A DNA stretch of 64,000 nucleotides from Mangrovibacterium sp041596335 (GCF_041596335.1 NZ_JBFHIT010000004.1:1-64000), one strand, 5' to 3'; counted from the stretch's first letter, positions 45,061-56,031 are shown. The notes: generated by a model not told the origin, from the letters alone. Program-made: numbers and translations.

Positions 45061-48000
45061 ATGGAAAAAAATATTGGTTGGGTTCCTTTAGTCAGGAACT
45101 TAAGAAAATTACTGCTAATGATAACGTTGAGTTTGCTTGTTTTGTTTGTGTCTGCAACAAAATTAAGCGCTAACGACGGAAGCAAGCAGAATCTGCAGGA
45201 GAATAATCTCGATAATAGTTCGCTGCAGAAAGAAAAAAAATTGACCGGTGTAGTTAAAGACGGACAAGGTGAGCCCATCCCAGGAGCAACAGTCGTTGTT
45301 CAGGGAACTACCATCGGCGCGATTACTGATTTCGATGGAATCTTTACGATTAATGTTCCGGATGGTGCCAAAATTCTGTCTATCTCTTTTGTCGGTTTTA
45401 CAACTCAGGAAATCGTCATCGGCCAAACAACAAAATTCAATATCGTTTTAGAAGAGACTTCTATTGGTGTTGATGAGGTTGTAGTGGTTGGTTATGGTGT
45501 TCAAAAGAAGGAGAGTGTTGTCGGAGCAATTACCCAGGCAACAGGCGAAGACTTGCAAAAAGCAGGTGGTGTAACCAATGTGGGCGAAGCTCTGCAAGGA
45601 CGCCTTCCCGGTGTCACAACCCTGCAAGGTAGTGGTATTCCTGGCGAGAACGATATGAAAATCTATATTCGTGGTCAAAGTTCATGGAACGGTTCAGGTC
45701 AACCACTGATCCTTGTTGACGGGGTTGAAAGGACCATGAGTGATATTGACATGAACGAGATCGACCAGATTTCAGTTTTGAAAGATGCATCGGCTACAGC
45801 CGTTTTCGGTGTGAAAGGAGCAAACGGTGTAATCCTGATTACAACCAAGCGTGGAAAAACCGGTAAAGCACAACTTTCCTTGTCGGCTAACACGACTATT
45901 AAGATGGTGTCAAAGCTGCCACAGAAACTTGATTCATATGACGCGATAATGGAAGCTAACAGAGCCATTATGAACGAAGTGATGTATTCTAATGAATCAT
46001 GGGCTGATTATACTCCAATGAGCATAATTGAAAAATATCGCAACCCTTTAACGGAAGAAGAAAGCTACATGTATCCGAATGTGGATTGGGAGGACGAAAT
46101 CATTAAAGACTTTGCTCAGGATTTCCGAATCAATTTATCGGTACGTGGAGGATCTGATTTTGCAAAGTACTTCGGAAGTTTATCATACCAGTCGGTAAGT
46201 GATATTTTCGATGGATCAAATTACGATAGCGGAAAAGGGTATTTAGGTGAATATAAATACGACCGATTTAACTACCGAAGTAATATCGACTTTAATATTA
46301 CAAAGACTACAAAAGTGTCGGTGAACCTTTCAGGTTACTTGGGAATCCAGGAGAAACCCAGTAATTTGAATACAGTGGTAAACGGAATTTATGAGATTGC
46401 TCCGAACCTGTATACCCCCGTATATCCTGATGGTTACTATGGACAATACAAAAATGACGCCTTTGGGATAACAAATCCGATTGTTAGTTTAACCAACACG
46501 GGCTACGATACCTACAATAAGTTTCAGATAAACAGTGATTTCATGCTGGAGCAAGAACTTGATTTTATCACCAAGGGCTTATCTTTTAAAGGGAAGTTTT
46601 CGTTCGATAACAGCATGACCAGTAAACAATCGTTATCTGATAGTGGATCTGATGGACTTGAGAATGTGATTTATCGGGTGTATGACGGTGAAACCGAGAC
46701 TATTCTGTCTCCAAGTGGAGTGAATGACTTCGACTTTGTTGTGCAGCCATGGAGTTTAGGAACGCCGGAAGTTCAGGACGGCACGCGGGAGCGCCGCGTG
46801 AATTATGAGCTTTCTCTGAATTATGCCAATGTTTTTGCCAAGGTGCATAATGTTTCCGCATTATTTCTGATGAAACGCGAAGAGTATGCAAAAGGGAATA
46901 TGTTCCCTCGTTTTCGCGAAGACTGGGTAGGGCGCTTAACCTATAACTACGATTCAAAATATTTCCTCGATGTGAATGGGGCGTATAACGGTTCTGAAAA
47001 ATTTGGACCCGGTTACCGATTCGATCTTTTCCCCTCGGCCGCTTTGGGTTGGATGATTTCAAATGAATCATTTATGGGTGGTTTAACCTGGCTCGACAAA
47101 TTAAAACTAAGAGGTTCATACGGTTTAGTTGGTGACGATAACTTCGACGGAAGATGGAAATATCTGACTCAATGGGGTAGTGGAGGAAATGCCTACCTGG
47201 TTCCCAGTAACTATACCGCAAGTTCTCCTTATCTGATGTATCAAGAATTGAGTGTTGGAAACCCCGATCTTCAGTGGGAAACAGCGGTTAAGTCAAACAT
47301 CGGAGCCGAAGTATCAATATGGGAAAACGCGATAACGGTTGATTTTGACTATTTCACGGAGAATCGCGACAATATTCTTATTTCCGGAGATCAGCGCAGT
47401 GTCCCTGATTTGTATGGAACAGCTCCACCGGATTATAACAGTGGAGAGGTAGAAGTAAAAGGTTATGAGTTGGTGTTAGGCGTAAATCATAAATTCCATA
47501 ATGGGATTGATGTTTGGGCTAAATACAGCTTAACCAACGCCAAAGATGAAGTTATTTACCGAGAGGATCCGGCATTGCGTCCGTTTTACCAAAAAGCTGA
47601 AGGATACCCAATTGGGCAGATACGAACTGCAATACCAACAGAAATAATGACTAGTTGGGACGATGTATACATGTCCACACCAAAAGTGTCGGGTCAGCAA
47701 TATACTCGTTTAGGCTACTACGATGTTGTTGACTTTGACGGCGATGGATCATACAATAGCGCATACGATAACGCACCTTTTGGTTATACTGAACGTCCGC
47801 AAAAAACCTGGAACCTAACTGCGGGTGCTGGTTATAAAGGGTTCAATGTAATGGTACAACTCTACGGAGCGCAAAACTCTACCAGAAACTTTGGAAGTAG
47901 AACTTTTACAAATCAAACGGATTTAATTTTCGAACAGGATTTGGGCTACTGGTCAAAAGAAAATCCTGACGGAGTCAAGACAATTGATGACTGGCGGGTT

Positions 48001-48273
48001 ACAGAAGGAGCAACCGATCCTAGAGCCAACTATTATGACGCATCGGTTTTAAGACTTAAAACTGTTGAGCTTTCGTACGATATACCGAAAAACTTTTGTG
48101 AAAAATTAGGCGTTAGCTCACTGAAAGTATACGTAAATGGTAACAACCTGGCACTATGGACTGACTTGCCTGATGATCGTGAATATAACGGTACTACGAC
48201 AGCCGACTCTGATTTCAGGGGAGATTATCCGACGATGAAAAGATTTAATCTAGGTTTAAACTTAAATTTCTAA
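45061..48273 (+). CDS. SusC/RagA-family TonB-dependent transporter (second pair)
   Basis: 1070 residues. The start at 45061 is chosen because MEKNIGWVPLVRNLRKLLL leads into a hydrophobic signal segment ending about LSAND; a TTG-started extension to 44983 is implausible. It has the carboxypeptidase-D-like repeat (LTGVVKDGQGEPIPGATVVVQGT, TDFDGIFTINV), DEVVVVGYGVQKK, the plug (YIRGQSSWNGSGQPLILVDGV, ISVLKDASATAVFGVKGANG) and a barrel ending LGLNLNF. It is the first gene of a SusC-SusD-SusC-SusD-lipoprotein run, and the SusD begins 13 bp later. Cargo is inferred to be rhamnose-containing oligosaccharides. Confidence 0.95.
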   Translation: MEKNIGWVPLVRNLRKLLLMITLSLLVLFVSATKLSANDGSKQNLQENNLDNSSLQKEKKLTGVVKDGQGEPIPGATVVVQGTTIGAITDFDGIFTINVPDGAKILSISFVGFTTQEIVIGQTTKFNIVLEETSIGVDEVVVVGYGVQKKESVVGAITQATGEDLQKAGGVTNVGEALQGRLPGVTTLQGSGIPGENDMKIYIRGQSSWNGSGQPLILVDGVERTMSDIDMNEIDQISVLKDASATAVFGVKGANGVILITTKRGKTGKAQLSLSANTTIKMVSKLPQKLDSYDAIMEANRAIMNEVMYSNESWADYTPMSIIEKYRNPLTEEESYMYPNVDWEDEIIKDFAQDFRINLSVRGGSDFAKYFGSLSYQSVSDIFDGSNYDSGKGYLGEYKYDRFNYRSNIDFNITKTTKVSVNLSGYLGIQEKPSNLNTVVNGIYEIAPNLYTPVYPDGYYGQYKNDAFGITNPIVSLTNTGYDTYNKFQINSDFMLEQELDFITKGLSFKGKFSFDNSMTSKQSLSDSGSDGLENVIYRVYDGETETILSPSGVNDFDFVVQPWSLGTPEVQDGTRERRVNYELSLNYANVFAKVHNVSALFLMKREEYAKGNMFPRFREDWVGRLTYNYDSKYFLDVNGAYNGSEKFGPGYRFDLFPSAALGWMISNESFMGGLTWLDKLKLRGSYGLVGDDNFDGRWKYLTQWGSGGNAYLVPSNYTASSPYLMYQELSVGNPDLQWETAVKSNIGAEVSIWENAITVDFDYFTENRDNILISGDQRSVPDLYGTAPPDYNSGEVEVKGYELVLGVNHKFHNGIDVWAKYSLTNAKDEVIYREDPALRPFYQKAEGYPIGQIRTAIPTEIMTSWDDVYMSTPKVSGQQYTRLGYYDVVDFDGDGSYNSAYDNAPFGYTERPQKTWNLTAGAGYKGFNVMVQLYGAQNSTRNFGSRTFTNQTDLIFEQDLGYWSKENPDGVKTIDDWRVTEGATDPRANYYDASVLRLKTVELSYDIPKNFCEKLGVSSLKVYVNGNNLALWTDLPDDREYNGTTTADSDFRGDYPTMKRFNLGLNLNF

Positions 48274-48286
48274 AAACTAAGACCAG

Positions 48287-50113
48287 ATGAAAAGATATAT
48301 CATAAATTCATTATTTATACTGGCGCTTTTGTTCTCATTTTCATGTGAGGATTACTTAGACAAAGCTCCGGAATCAACATTGGCCGAGGAGGATGTCTTT
48401 AAAGACTTCGATCATGCCCAAGGTTTTGTTGAAGAAATCTATATGCTTGTGGTTGACTACGGTACAGCCGGGCATACGTTCCAGGAATACATATTTGGCG
48501 ATGACGCCTATTCTGAAGCGACCTTTAAGGCAAGCAGCAATATTGATCGGGGAAACCTGGCATTTTGGTCGAGCCACAAATATTGTTATCTCAATGGTAA
48601 CGGAACAGATGATATCAGTAATTCTCAGGCCCGTAACAGACCTGGTCTTTGGGATGCCAGCCTACAGGGGATTCGTAAAGCAAACATAGCGATCCAGAAT
48701 ATTGATCTGATGGTCAATGCAACACAGGACGAAAGAGACGTTATTCTTGGACAAGCCTATTTCTTCAGGGCTTTTTTCCATAACGAGATCATGAAATTCT
48801 GGGGACGTTTCCCATACATCAAAGAAGTGATTACCGATGATTACGAACTTCCTCGTCCTGCAACCTACAAAGAATGTGCATTGGAAGCCAATGAGGATTA
48901 TAAGAAAGCAATCGAGTTGTTGCCTGTTGATTGGGATACAATGCCATACGGGCAAAAAACGTTAGGCGAAAATAAAGGTCGGGTTACGAAAGGTGCTGCT
49001 TACGCTTTTCAAGGTAAAAACCTTCTTTTTGCAGCCAGCCCTTTAATGCATTCTAATAATGAATCCAGTATTGATACTTATGTGTACGATACCGAGTTGA
49101 GCAATATGGCCGTTGATGCATTTGCAAAAGTGCTTGACCTGGTTGACGAGGGGGTGTATGCCTTAGTGCCATTTGATCAGTATGAAGAGGTATTTTGGAA
49201 AAGCCCAAGTCGCAGAGTTTGGCCAGGCAGTACCGAGCTTATTTTTACCGCACCCGGAGGACATGAAATGTCGGCCAGACGATTTATGACCGCAGGGATG
49301 GACTCTTATATCACTGCAATTTCAGGATCTGCAATGCAGAGCCCTACGCATAACTTTATCTATAATAATTTTGGAATGGCCAATGGCTTGTCAATCGAAG
49401 ATGATATGAGTGGCGCCTACGGAACCCCAACCTATGATCCGAATGAACCATTCGAAAACCGCGATCCGCGTTTTTATAAATGGATTGTTGCCGACGGTGA
49501 TGTGTTGGCAACCAAAGCAACTGCTCCCGACGAGCATAAATTTGCTCAACTTTATACAGGCGGTGAGCACCGTGTAAGGAACAATACTTCCAAAACAGGC
49601 TATTTTCAGAAGAAATTTTATCCTACACTGCACAGTAGATGGAATAACATTATCAGTCAATACATCGGAATGCGTCTGCACATGAGACTTACGGATGTAT
49701 ACTTGATGTATGCCGAAGCACTACACGCGGCAAAAGGAGCAACTACAGCCCCTACTTCATACAACCTGACAGCAGAGGGCGCGATTAATGCATTGCGCGA
49801 CAGAGCTGGTATTCCTCGCGTTAATTCTGCAATTGTAGCCAATGCCAATAAATTTATGGATGAATTGAGACGTGAACGTAGTGTTGAATTATCGTATGAA
49901 GCCCACCGCTGGGTAGATATTCGTCGCTGGGGAGTAGCCCACTTGGATAAATATAAAATTAAAACAGCGCTGGATTTTCCACAGGATCATTCCTATTTCC
50001 GTGAATATGTGCTGACGACCAGGGTATGCGATTATCCGAAACACTTTTGGTTGCCATTTGAAGCAAATCAAACCCAGTTCTACGAAGGGTTCCCTCAAAA
50101 CCCAGGCTGGTAA
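48287..50113 (+). CDS. SusD/RagB-family surface lipoprotein (second pair)
   Basis: 608 residues with an SPII signal (LALLFSFSC) followed by EDYLDKAPEST, a classic SusD opening. GQAYFFRAFFHNEIMKFWGRFPYI is the TPR-like core, and the C-terminal block LRRERSVELSYEAHRWVDIRRWG is the family hallmark. It sits between two SusC genes, 13 bp after the first and 40 bp before the second, so it pairs with the first. It should form the lid of that transporter at the cell surface. Confidence 0.95.
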   Translation: MKRYIINSLFILALLFSFSCEDYLDKAPESTLAEEDVFKDFDHAQGFVEEIYMLVVDYGTAGHTFQEYIFGDDAYSEATFKASSNIDRGNLAFWSSHKYCYLNGNGTDDISNSQARNRPGLWDASLQGIRKANIAIQNIDLMVNATQDERDVILGQAYFFRAFFHNEIMKFWGRFPYIKEVITDDYELPRPATYKECALEANEDYKKAIELLPVDWDTMPYGQKTLGENKGRVTKGAAYAFQGKNLLFAASPLMHSNNESSIDTYVYDTELSNMAVDAFAKVLDLVDEGVYALVPFDQYEEVFWKSPSRRVWPGSTELIFTAPGGHEMSARRFMTAGMDSYITAISGSAMQSPTHNFIYNNFGMANGLSIEDDMSGAYGTPTYDPNEPFENRDPRFYKWIVADGDVLATKATAPDEHKFAQLYTGGEHRVRNNTSKTGYFQKKFYPTLHSRWNNIISQYIGMRLHMRLTDVYLMYAEALHAAKGATTAPTSYNLTAEGAINALRDRAGIPRVNSAIVANANKFMDELRRERSVELSYEAHRWVDIRRWGVAHLDKYKIKTALDFPQDHSYFREYVLTTRVCDYPKHFWLPFEANQTQFYEGFPQNPGW

Positions 50114-50153
50114 ATTCCGATCGATTTGTTTTAATTAATTTAAAGAAGAAAAA

Positions 50154-53100
50154 ATGAAGAAAAATAGATTATATAAGTTACTCTTTTTGGGGGTCCTGGC
50201 TATATTTTGTTTTGCTAATTATGCGGGAGCTCAAACAAAAGGAACAAATGTAACAGCAACGATAGTTGACGAACAAGGAGTTCCGCTTAGCGGGGTGGAT
50301 ATTTTCGCCCCCAAAGGAGTTCAGGCAACAACCAATGCTGATGGAAATTTTGAAATCACGGTTGAAGGGAATAAGGCAATCGTTGTGGAGAAAAAAGGCT
50401 ACGATTCTCAATACCTTTCAATCGCTGATCTAGCCGGAAATATTACCTTAAAGAAGTCGATATTTCTTGCTTCTGAAAGGGATAAAGTAAAGATGGGAAT
50501 CAACACCCAGTACAGACGCGATATGGTTGGCGCGGTTTCATCGATTACTCCCAATGACAACATGACCTACGACCACACGCAGCGGGTTAAAGACTATATT
50601 GATGGTTTATTGCTCGGCGTTAAAGGTTCTAATAACATCAGAGGATTAGGTACTGCTCTCTTTGTAATCGACGGTGTAATTGGGCGTAATCCCGATATCC
50701 TGAATACCGAAGAGATCGACCAAATAACCGTTCTTAAGGATGCAAGCGCAGTTGCACTTTACGGTAATCAGGCAAAGAACGGTGTTATTGTAATTAACAC
50801 GAAACGAGGAGCTGTAAACAACAGACAGGCGAACGTAAGTATTCGTTACGGAATGAATGAGCCAATCTCGTTACCGAAATATCTGGGATCGACCCAATAC
50901 ATGCAGCTCTACAACGAAGCCAGAAACAATGATGGTTTGGATAACTATTATGATTCGGCATTGATCGAAGAATTCGCAACCAGTACAAATAAATACCGTT
51001 ACCCGAATACCGATTTTTATTCCAGTGAATATCTGCGTTCGTTTACTAATTCAGCCGACATTATTACGGAGTTTTCAGGAGGGGATGAAAAAACCCAGTA
51101 TTACGTGAATATGGGCTGGAACTACGATCAGTCGCTGGTTAAAACCAATCCGGATGCGAATGCCGGTACAAACCGCTTCAATGTTAGAGGTAATATCGAT
51201 TTTAAAGTAAACGACTTTATCCGAAGCAGTATTGATGCGGTAGCAATCGTCAGTTCGAGCAAAAGCTCCTTGTCGAATTTATTAGACGAAGGGACCACCT
51301 TTAAACCCAATTTGTATGCTCCTTTGTTTCCTGTTTCAATGATTGACACAACCGGAAACCCCGAATTGGCTGCACAAGTGGCAGCAGCAGGGCAATATGG
51401 TGGCATGTTACTTGGCGGATCTCAACAGTTTAAAGAAGACGCTCCGGTTGCCGATGTTATTGCCGGTGGTTATCGAAATTCAATTTTCCGCTCAACACAG
51501 TTCAACAATTCAATCGATTTCGACCTGGATATGATCACGAAAGGTTTGTCGGCAAAAACTTATTTGAGTTTTGATTTCTACGATGCGTATAACCTCACTC
51601 TGAACAATAAATATTCAGTTTACGAACCAACATGGGATGGAGACCGGATTGTTGGACTGACACCTTATGGCGATGTTGATGAAAAGGATTTAACAGAAAA
51701 TGTGAGTACCAATAGTTTAGTATCACGTTTTGGGTTTTATGGATTGTTGAATTATCAAACAACGATTAAAGAGAACCACTCGCTTAATACAACACTGTTG
51801 GGGTATGTAAATTCACAGAGTGAAGAGGGTGTTATTCAGGCTGATCGGAATGCACATGTGGGACTTCAGGTAGCCTACGATTACAAGAAGAAATTGTTCG
51901 CTGAAATTAATGCAGCTTACATCAACTCAATCAAATTGCCTGAAGGTAACCGAGGTGGGCTATCACCAACTTTAGGTGTTGCTTATATTCTTAGTCAGGA
52001 ACAATTTATTAAGGATATCGATTTCATCGACTTTTTGAAAGTGAAAGCAACAGGTGGAATTATTAAGTCTGATTTAGGAATTAGTGGTTACTATTTATAC
52101 AACGAAGACTACAGCAATGGTTCTACGGTTACCTGGGCTGACGGACAAAGCTCAAACCGTGCAAAAAACCTCAGACAAGGTGCGAACCGCAATTTGGGAT
52201 TTGAAGAACGCATTGACTTGAACCTAGGTTTTGAAAGTTATTTGTTTAAATCACTCTGGGTTGAATTTAACTACTTTAAAACAGACATGGATAAGCAGTT
52301 GACTTCATTGACGAACGTGTACCCTTCTTATTATACCGACTTTAGACCATTAAACAACTACGATAAGGATTCGTACAGTGGTTTTGAACTTGGGATTGAT
52401 TACAAGAAAACGAGTAACGATTTTACTGTAAATATTGGCGCGAATATTTTGTACGCTAAAGCCGAAGTGGCCAAGCGCGACGAAATTAACGCCTACGATT
52501 ACCAGAATACAGTTGGAAAACCTACAAGTGCCATCTTTGGTTTGGTCGACGATGGTTTCTATTCTGAAAATGACTTTACTGTTGACGGGGAAGGAAACTT
52601 AACCTTGCAGGAAGACATGGCTGTTCCCTCATATGGTACCGTGCAACCAGGCGACATAAAATACCTGGATCAAAATGGTGATAATGTGATTGACAATACA
52701 GACAAAAAACACATTGGACAAACCAGCAGCCCTTGGTCGTATGGCGTAAACTTTAAGCTTAAGTACAAAGGATTTAGTTTGTTTGTTCTTGGTTCCGGTC
52801 AGTTTGGAAGCGAAGGAAATCTGTCGGACGACTATTATTGGGTTGATGGTAACGATAAATACTCTGAAACAGTATTGGGACGTTGGACTCCCGAGACTGC
52901 CAGTACAGCTACCTTCCCAAGATTGTCGTCGCAAACAAATCAAAACAACTTCCAGCGGTCAACATTTTGGATGTACGACAATAGTTATTTCTCAGTAAGA
53001 CGTGCTCAGTTAACCTATGAATTCAGCAAGAATGTTTGCAAGAAAATTGGGATGAACAAACTAAGTGTAAGTCTTGCCGGATCTAATCTCTTGCAACTAG

Positions 53101-53186
53101 CTAAGAACAGCGATATTCGTCAGTTGAATATTGGTGGAAATCCTCAATTTCGATCTTATACGCTTGGTTTAAGAACGTCATTTTAA
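50154..53186 (+). CDS. Atypical SusC-like TonB-dependent transporter (third pair)
   Basis: 1010 residues with signal peptide ending about GAQT. It has a carboxypeptidase-D-like repeat (DEQGVPLSGVDIFAPKG, TNADGNFEITV) and the plug with LFVIDGVIGRNPDILNTEEIDQ and ITVLKDASAVALYGNQAKNG. The DEVVVVGYG stretch normal in SusC is replaced by a SERDKVKMGINTQYRRDMVGA segment, and the RIRG plug motif is reduced to NNIRGLG. The barrel ends LGLRTSF. Its own SusD follows at 24 bp. It belongs to a distinct SusC clade and would import a different oligosaccharide or size class from its neighbour. Confidence 0.92.
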   Translation: MKKNRLYKLLFLGVLAIFCFANYAGAQTKGTNVTATIVDEQGVPLSGVDIFAPKGVQATTNADGNFEITVEGNKAIVVEKKGYDSQYLSIADLAGNITLKKSIFLASERDKVKMGINTQYRRDMVGAVSSITPNDNMTYDHTQRVKDYIDGLLLGVKGSNNIRGLGTALFVIDGVIGRNPDILNTEEIDQITVLKDASAVALYGNQAKNGVIVINTKRGAVNNRQANVSIRYGMNEPISLPKYLGSTQYMQLYNEARNNDGLDNYYDSALIEEFATSTNKYRYPNTDFYSSEYLRSFTNSADIITEFSGGDEKTQYYVNMGWNYDQSLVKTNPDANAGTNRFNVRGNIDFKVNDFIRSSIDAVAIVSSSKSSLSNLLDEGTTFKPNLYAPLFPVSMIDTTGNPELAAQVAAAGQYGGMLLGGSQQFKEDAPVADVIAGGYRNSIFRSTQFNNSIDFDLDMITKGLSAKTYLSFDFYDAYNLTLNNKYSVYEPTWDGDRIVGLTPYGDVDEKDLTENVSTNSLVSRFGFYGLLNYQTTIKENHSLNTTLLGYVNSQSEEGVIQADRNAHVGLQVAYDYKKKLFAEINAAYINSIKLPEGNRGGLSPTLGVAYILSQEQFIKDIDFIDFLKVKATGGIIKSDLGISGYYLYNEDYSNGSTVTWADGQSSNRAKNLRQGANRNLGFEERIDLNLGFESYLFKSLWVEFNYFKTDMDKQLTSLTNVYPSYYTDFRPLNNYDKDSYSGFELGIDYKKTSNDFTVNIGANILYAKAEVAKRDEINAYDYQNTVGKPTSAIFGLVDDGFYSENDFTVDGEGNLTLQEDMAVPSYGTVQPGDIKYLDQNGDNVIDNTDKKHIGQTSSPWSYGVNFKLKYKGFSLFVLGSGQFGSEGNLSDDYYWVDGNDKYSETVLGRWTPETASTATFPRLSSQTNQNNFQRSTFWMYDNSYFSVRRAQLTYEFSKNVCKKIGMNKLSVSLAGSNLLQLAKNSDIRQLNIGGNPQFRSYTLGLRTSF

Positions 53187-53210
53187 TTCAATCACAAAAA
53201 TTAAGATTAA

Positions 53211-54929
53211 ATGAGAAAGTTTATAAAATATACAACGATTGTGCTGGCTTTTGCTGGTATGGTTGCTTGCAACATGCTCGAACCGGTTGATGAAAACCGT
53301 TTAACCATTGACTATATTGGATCTGACCCTGAAACAGCAGAAGGAATATTGTTGCAGGGATACACCTCGCTGAACGATCAATTTATATTTTCGGAAGCCG
53401 GAACCGATGATGCGGTAAATAATCAACAGAGCAATGGATACAAGCGAATGGCTAACGGTGAGTTGACGGCGCAATATAATCCTGCTTCGAATTGGACTAA
53501 GTATGAAAAAGTGTTTTACCTGAATCAGTTTATTGATATTGTTGAAGAAGGTGAAGTACTATGGAACCGGGACGCGGAGATCAATGAGCTATTCAACGAG
53601 CGTTTAAAAGGAGAGGCGCTTGCACTAAGGGGATTGTATCATTTTTATGTATTGCAGGCTCATGCAGGTAAATCAGCTTCAGGTGAATTGTTGGGAATCC
53701 AATACTTTACCGAGTTTATTGGTTCTGATGGTGACTTCAATCTTCCACGTTTGTCATTCGAGGCAACCGTAGAAGCAATTATGGCCGATTTTGATGAAGC
53801 GCTTGATTTATTGCCAACTGACTACTCGGATAGCGAAGCCGATGTTGATGCTAAATATTCAAATGTCGATTTCGAAAAATATAAAGTAGTCAACGGATCA
53901 CAGTATGACCTCCGTATTTCAGGTCGGATTGTAAAAGCGCTAAAGGCTCGCTTGGCTTTATTTGCCGCTAGTCCGTCGTTTTTAAACGGTGCAGGATATT
54001 ACGAAATCGCAGCAAACCTGTCGAGTGAAGTATTAAGTACTATTGGTGGAACCTCCGGTTTGGTTGCAGGTGGTGTTGAGTTTTATACATCAGACAATGG
54101 CAAAGACAGCGGCGAAATGCTATGGCGAGGTTCAATTGGTAGTAATAGTTCAACCTATGAAGCAAGAATGTTCCCTCCTTCTGTAAATGGTAAAGGCGAG
54201 ATTAATCCAACACACAACCTGGTGATGGCTTTCCCGATGAAAAGTGGTTTGCCGGCAACTGAAGAAAATGGTTTTGATCCGCAAAATCCTTACGCGAACA
54301 GGGATCCTCGTTTAGCGAAATACATTGTTCTTAATGGCTCTTCTTTCGGAGGAGGCACAATCAATACCGGTTTTGGCGGTGGAATTGACCGATTGGATTC
54401 AATCTCAGAACAATCAACCACGACTGGTTATTATCTTAAAAAATTGCTTCGTCCTGACGTACGGATCAATAATGATGGATCAACTGTTGGTAAACCGCAC
54501 TACGATGTCTATTTCAGATATACCGAACTGTTTCTGATCCTTGCTGAGGCAGCCAACGAAATTGGAGGTCCCAATTATAGTGTGAATGGAATATCAGCAA
54601 TGGATGTTATATCAGCAATTCGTAAGCGAGCAGGAATTACGCAACCAGATGCTTATTTGGCTACTGTTAGTACCAAAGAGGCTATGCGCGAATTGATCAG
54701 AAATGAGCGTCGTTTGGAACTTTGTTTCGAGGGACACCGCTTCTGGGATCTTAGAAGATGGGGCTTATCACTAACTGAAACAGCTAAAGGTTATTTCCAT
54801 GACGGAACTGCTTATGTTGAAATTCCAGCTGTTGAAACACGAAATTATCCATCTTATGCTACCTATATGCCAATTCCGTATCAGGAAGTTCTGAAATATT
54901 CAGAATTAGTTCAGAATAGCGGTTGGTAG
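53211..54929 (+). CDS. SusD/RagB-family surface lipoprotein (third pair)
   Basis: 572 residues, SPII signal ending GMVACN. The N-terminus NMLEPVDENRLT and the core GEALALRGLYHFYVLQAHAG are SusD-like, and the C-terminal block IRNERRLELCFEGHRFWDLRRWG is the family signature. It is partner to the atypical SusC 24 bp upstream. The surface lipoprotein that follows starts 41 bp later. Confidence 0.94.
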   Translation: MRKFIKYTTIVLAFAGMVACNMLEPVDENRLTIDYIGSDPETAEGILLQGYTSLNDQFIFSEAGTDDAVNNQQSNGYKRMANGELTAQYNPASNWTKYEKVFYLNQFIDIVEEGEVLWNRDAEINELFNERLKGEALALRGLYHFYVLQAHAGKSASGELLGIQYFTEFIGSDGDFNLPRLSFEATVEAIMADFDEALDLLPTDYSDSEADVDAKYSNVDFEKYKVVNGSQYDLRISGRIVKALKARLALFAASPSFLNGAGYYEIAANLSSEVLSTIGGTSGLVAGGVEFYTSDNGKDSGEMLWRGSIGSNSSTYEARMFPPSVNGKGEINPTHNLVMAFPMKSGLPATEENGFDPQNPYANRDPRLAKYIVLNGSSFGGGTINTGFGGGIDRLDSISEQSTTTGYYLKKLLRPDVRINNDGSTVGKPHYDVYFRYTELFLILAEAANEIGGPNYSVNGISAMDVISAIRKRAGITQPDAYLATVSTKEAMRELIRNERRLELCFEGHRFWDLRRWGLSLTETAKGYFHDGTAYVEIPAVETRNYPSYATYMPIPYQEVLKYSELVQNSGW

Positions 54930-54970
54930 GATTAATGAATAATTTAATTGAACAAGATAAAACGTTAAAT

Positions 54971-55999
54971 ATGAAAGCAAAATTATTAATACTATTCGCT
55001 GTCGCTCTAAGTTTCGTGGCTTGTGAAAACCAGGATATAGATTATGACGATTATGGTAGTACTTCAGTTTATTTTCCATATCAAACGCCTGCGAGATCGT
55101 TGATTTTGGGTGAATATGATTTGGGATTTAATGACAACGACAACAATCACCGATTTGAAATCGGTGTCACCATGACGGGTGTTTACAGCAATGACAAAGA
55201 CCGGAAAGTATATTATAAGCTGGCTCCTGAATTACTGGATGGAGTTGCCAATGTACAAGCTTTGCCTTCCAGCTATTATACCATCGAGGCCGAAAGCCCG
55301 GTAACTATTCCAGCTGGCTCTATTAAAGGACGCATTCCGGTACAACTTAACGATGCGTTCTTCGATGATCCGCTTTCGTTTGCCGGTGTAAACCAGATTA
55401 ATTATGTAATCCCTCTTTTGATAACCGAAATCGAAGGATTAGACTCTCTTTTAACAGGTGTACCACTGGTTAGCAATCCGAACAGGTTTGTAGCTGACGA
55501 TTGGGAAGTTTTGCCTAAAGATTACACGCTTTTCGGAATTAAGTTCATGAATAAATACCAAGGCATGTATTTGCGCCGCGGAGTTGACGAAATGACAAAT
55601 TCTGCCGGCGAAAAAGAGAGCAGCGTATATCATGCGGAATATGTTGAAAGAGACGAGCTGGTAACCATCACCACAACAGGGAAAAACAATGTTGAATTGT
55701 CAAATCTTGTTCGCAGGGGCTCACTATCGAGTCCTGGAAATGTGAACATTGAGTTGGCATTTAGTGAGGATGGTAATTGTACCATCAGTAGCTTCGGCGA
55801 AGATGCTTACAATGTTTCCGGTTCAGGAAAATTTGTTGTTGACGGTGATGAATGGGGCGGCGAGAAGCAAGATGTGATCTATTTGGATTACAGCTATACT
55901 GATGCTGCAAACAATGAAACCCACACCGTAAAAGATACTTTGGTTATTAGAGATAGAAATGTTGTATTCGAAGAATTCACAGTTGAACTCTCTGAATAA
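54971..55999 (+). CDS. DUF1735/DUF5627-type surface lipoprotein of the PUL
   Basis: 342 residues from ATG 54971 (MKAKLLILFAVALSFVAC, SPII); an upstream TTG at 54923 overlaps the SusD. The N-terminal half (about 30-160) resembles the DUF1735 fold seen in surface glycan-binding proteins (YFPYQTPARSLILGE, SYYTIEAESPVTIPAGSIKG). The C-terminal half contains KYQGMYLRRGVDE and YHAEYVERDELV, as in DUF5627-type proteins. This position, just after SusD, is that of an accessory glycan-binding protein (SGBP/SusE-like). Domain names are from memory; the role is inferred from position. A strong terminator follows 32 bp after the stop. Confidence 0.82.
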   Translation: MKAKLLILFAVALSFVACENQDIDYDDYGSTSVYFPYQTPARSLILGEYDLGFNDNDNNHRFEIGVTMTGVYSNDKDRKVYYKLAPELLDGVANVQALPSSYYTIEAESPVTIPAGSIKGRIPVQLNDAFFDDPLSFAGVNQINYVIPLLITEIEGLDSLLTGVPLVSNPNRFVADDWEVLPKDYTLFGIKFMNKYQGMYLRRGVDEMTNSAGEKESSVYHAEYVERDELVTITTTGKNNVELSNLVRRGSLSSPGNVNIELAFSEDGNCTISSFGEDAYNVSGSGKFVVDGDEWGGEKQDVIYLDYSYTDAANNETHTVKDTLVIRDRNVVFEEFTVELSE

Positions 56000-56031
56000 T
56001 AGTTTAATGGATAAGTTGTTTTAGGTATGAG

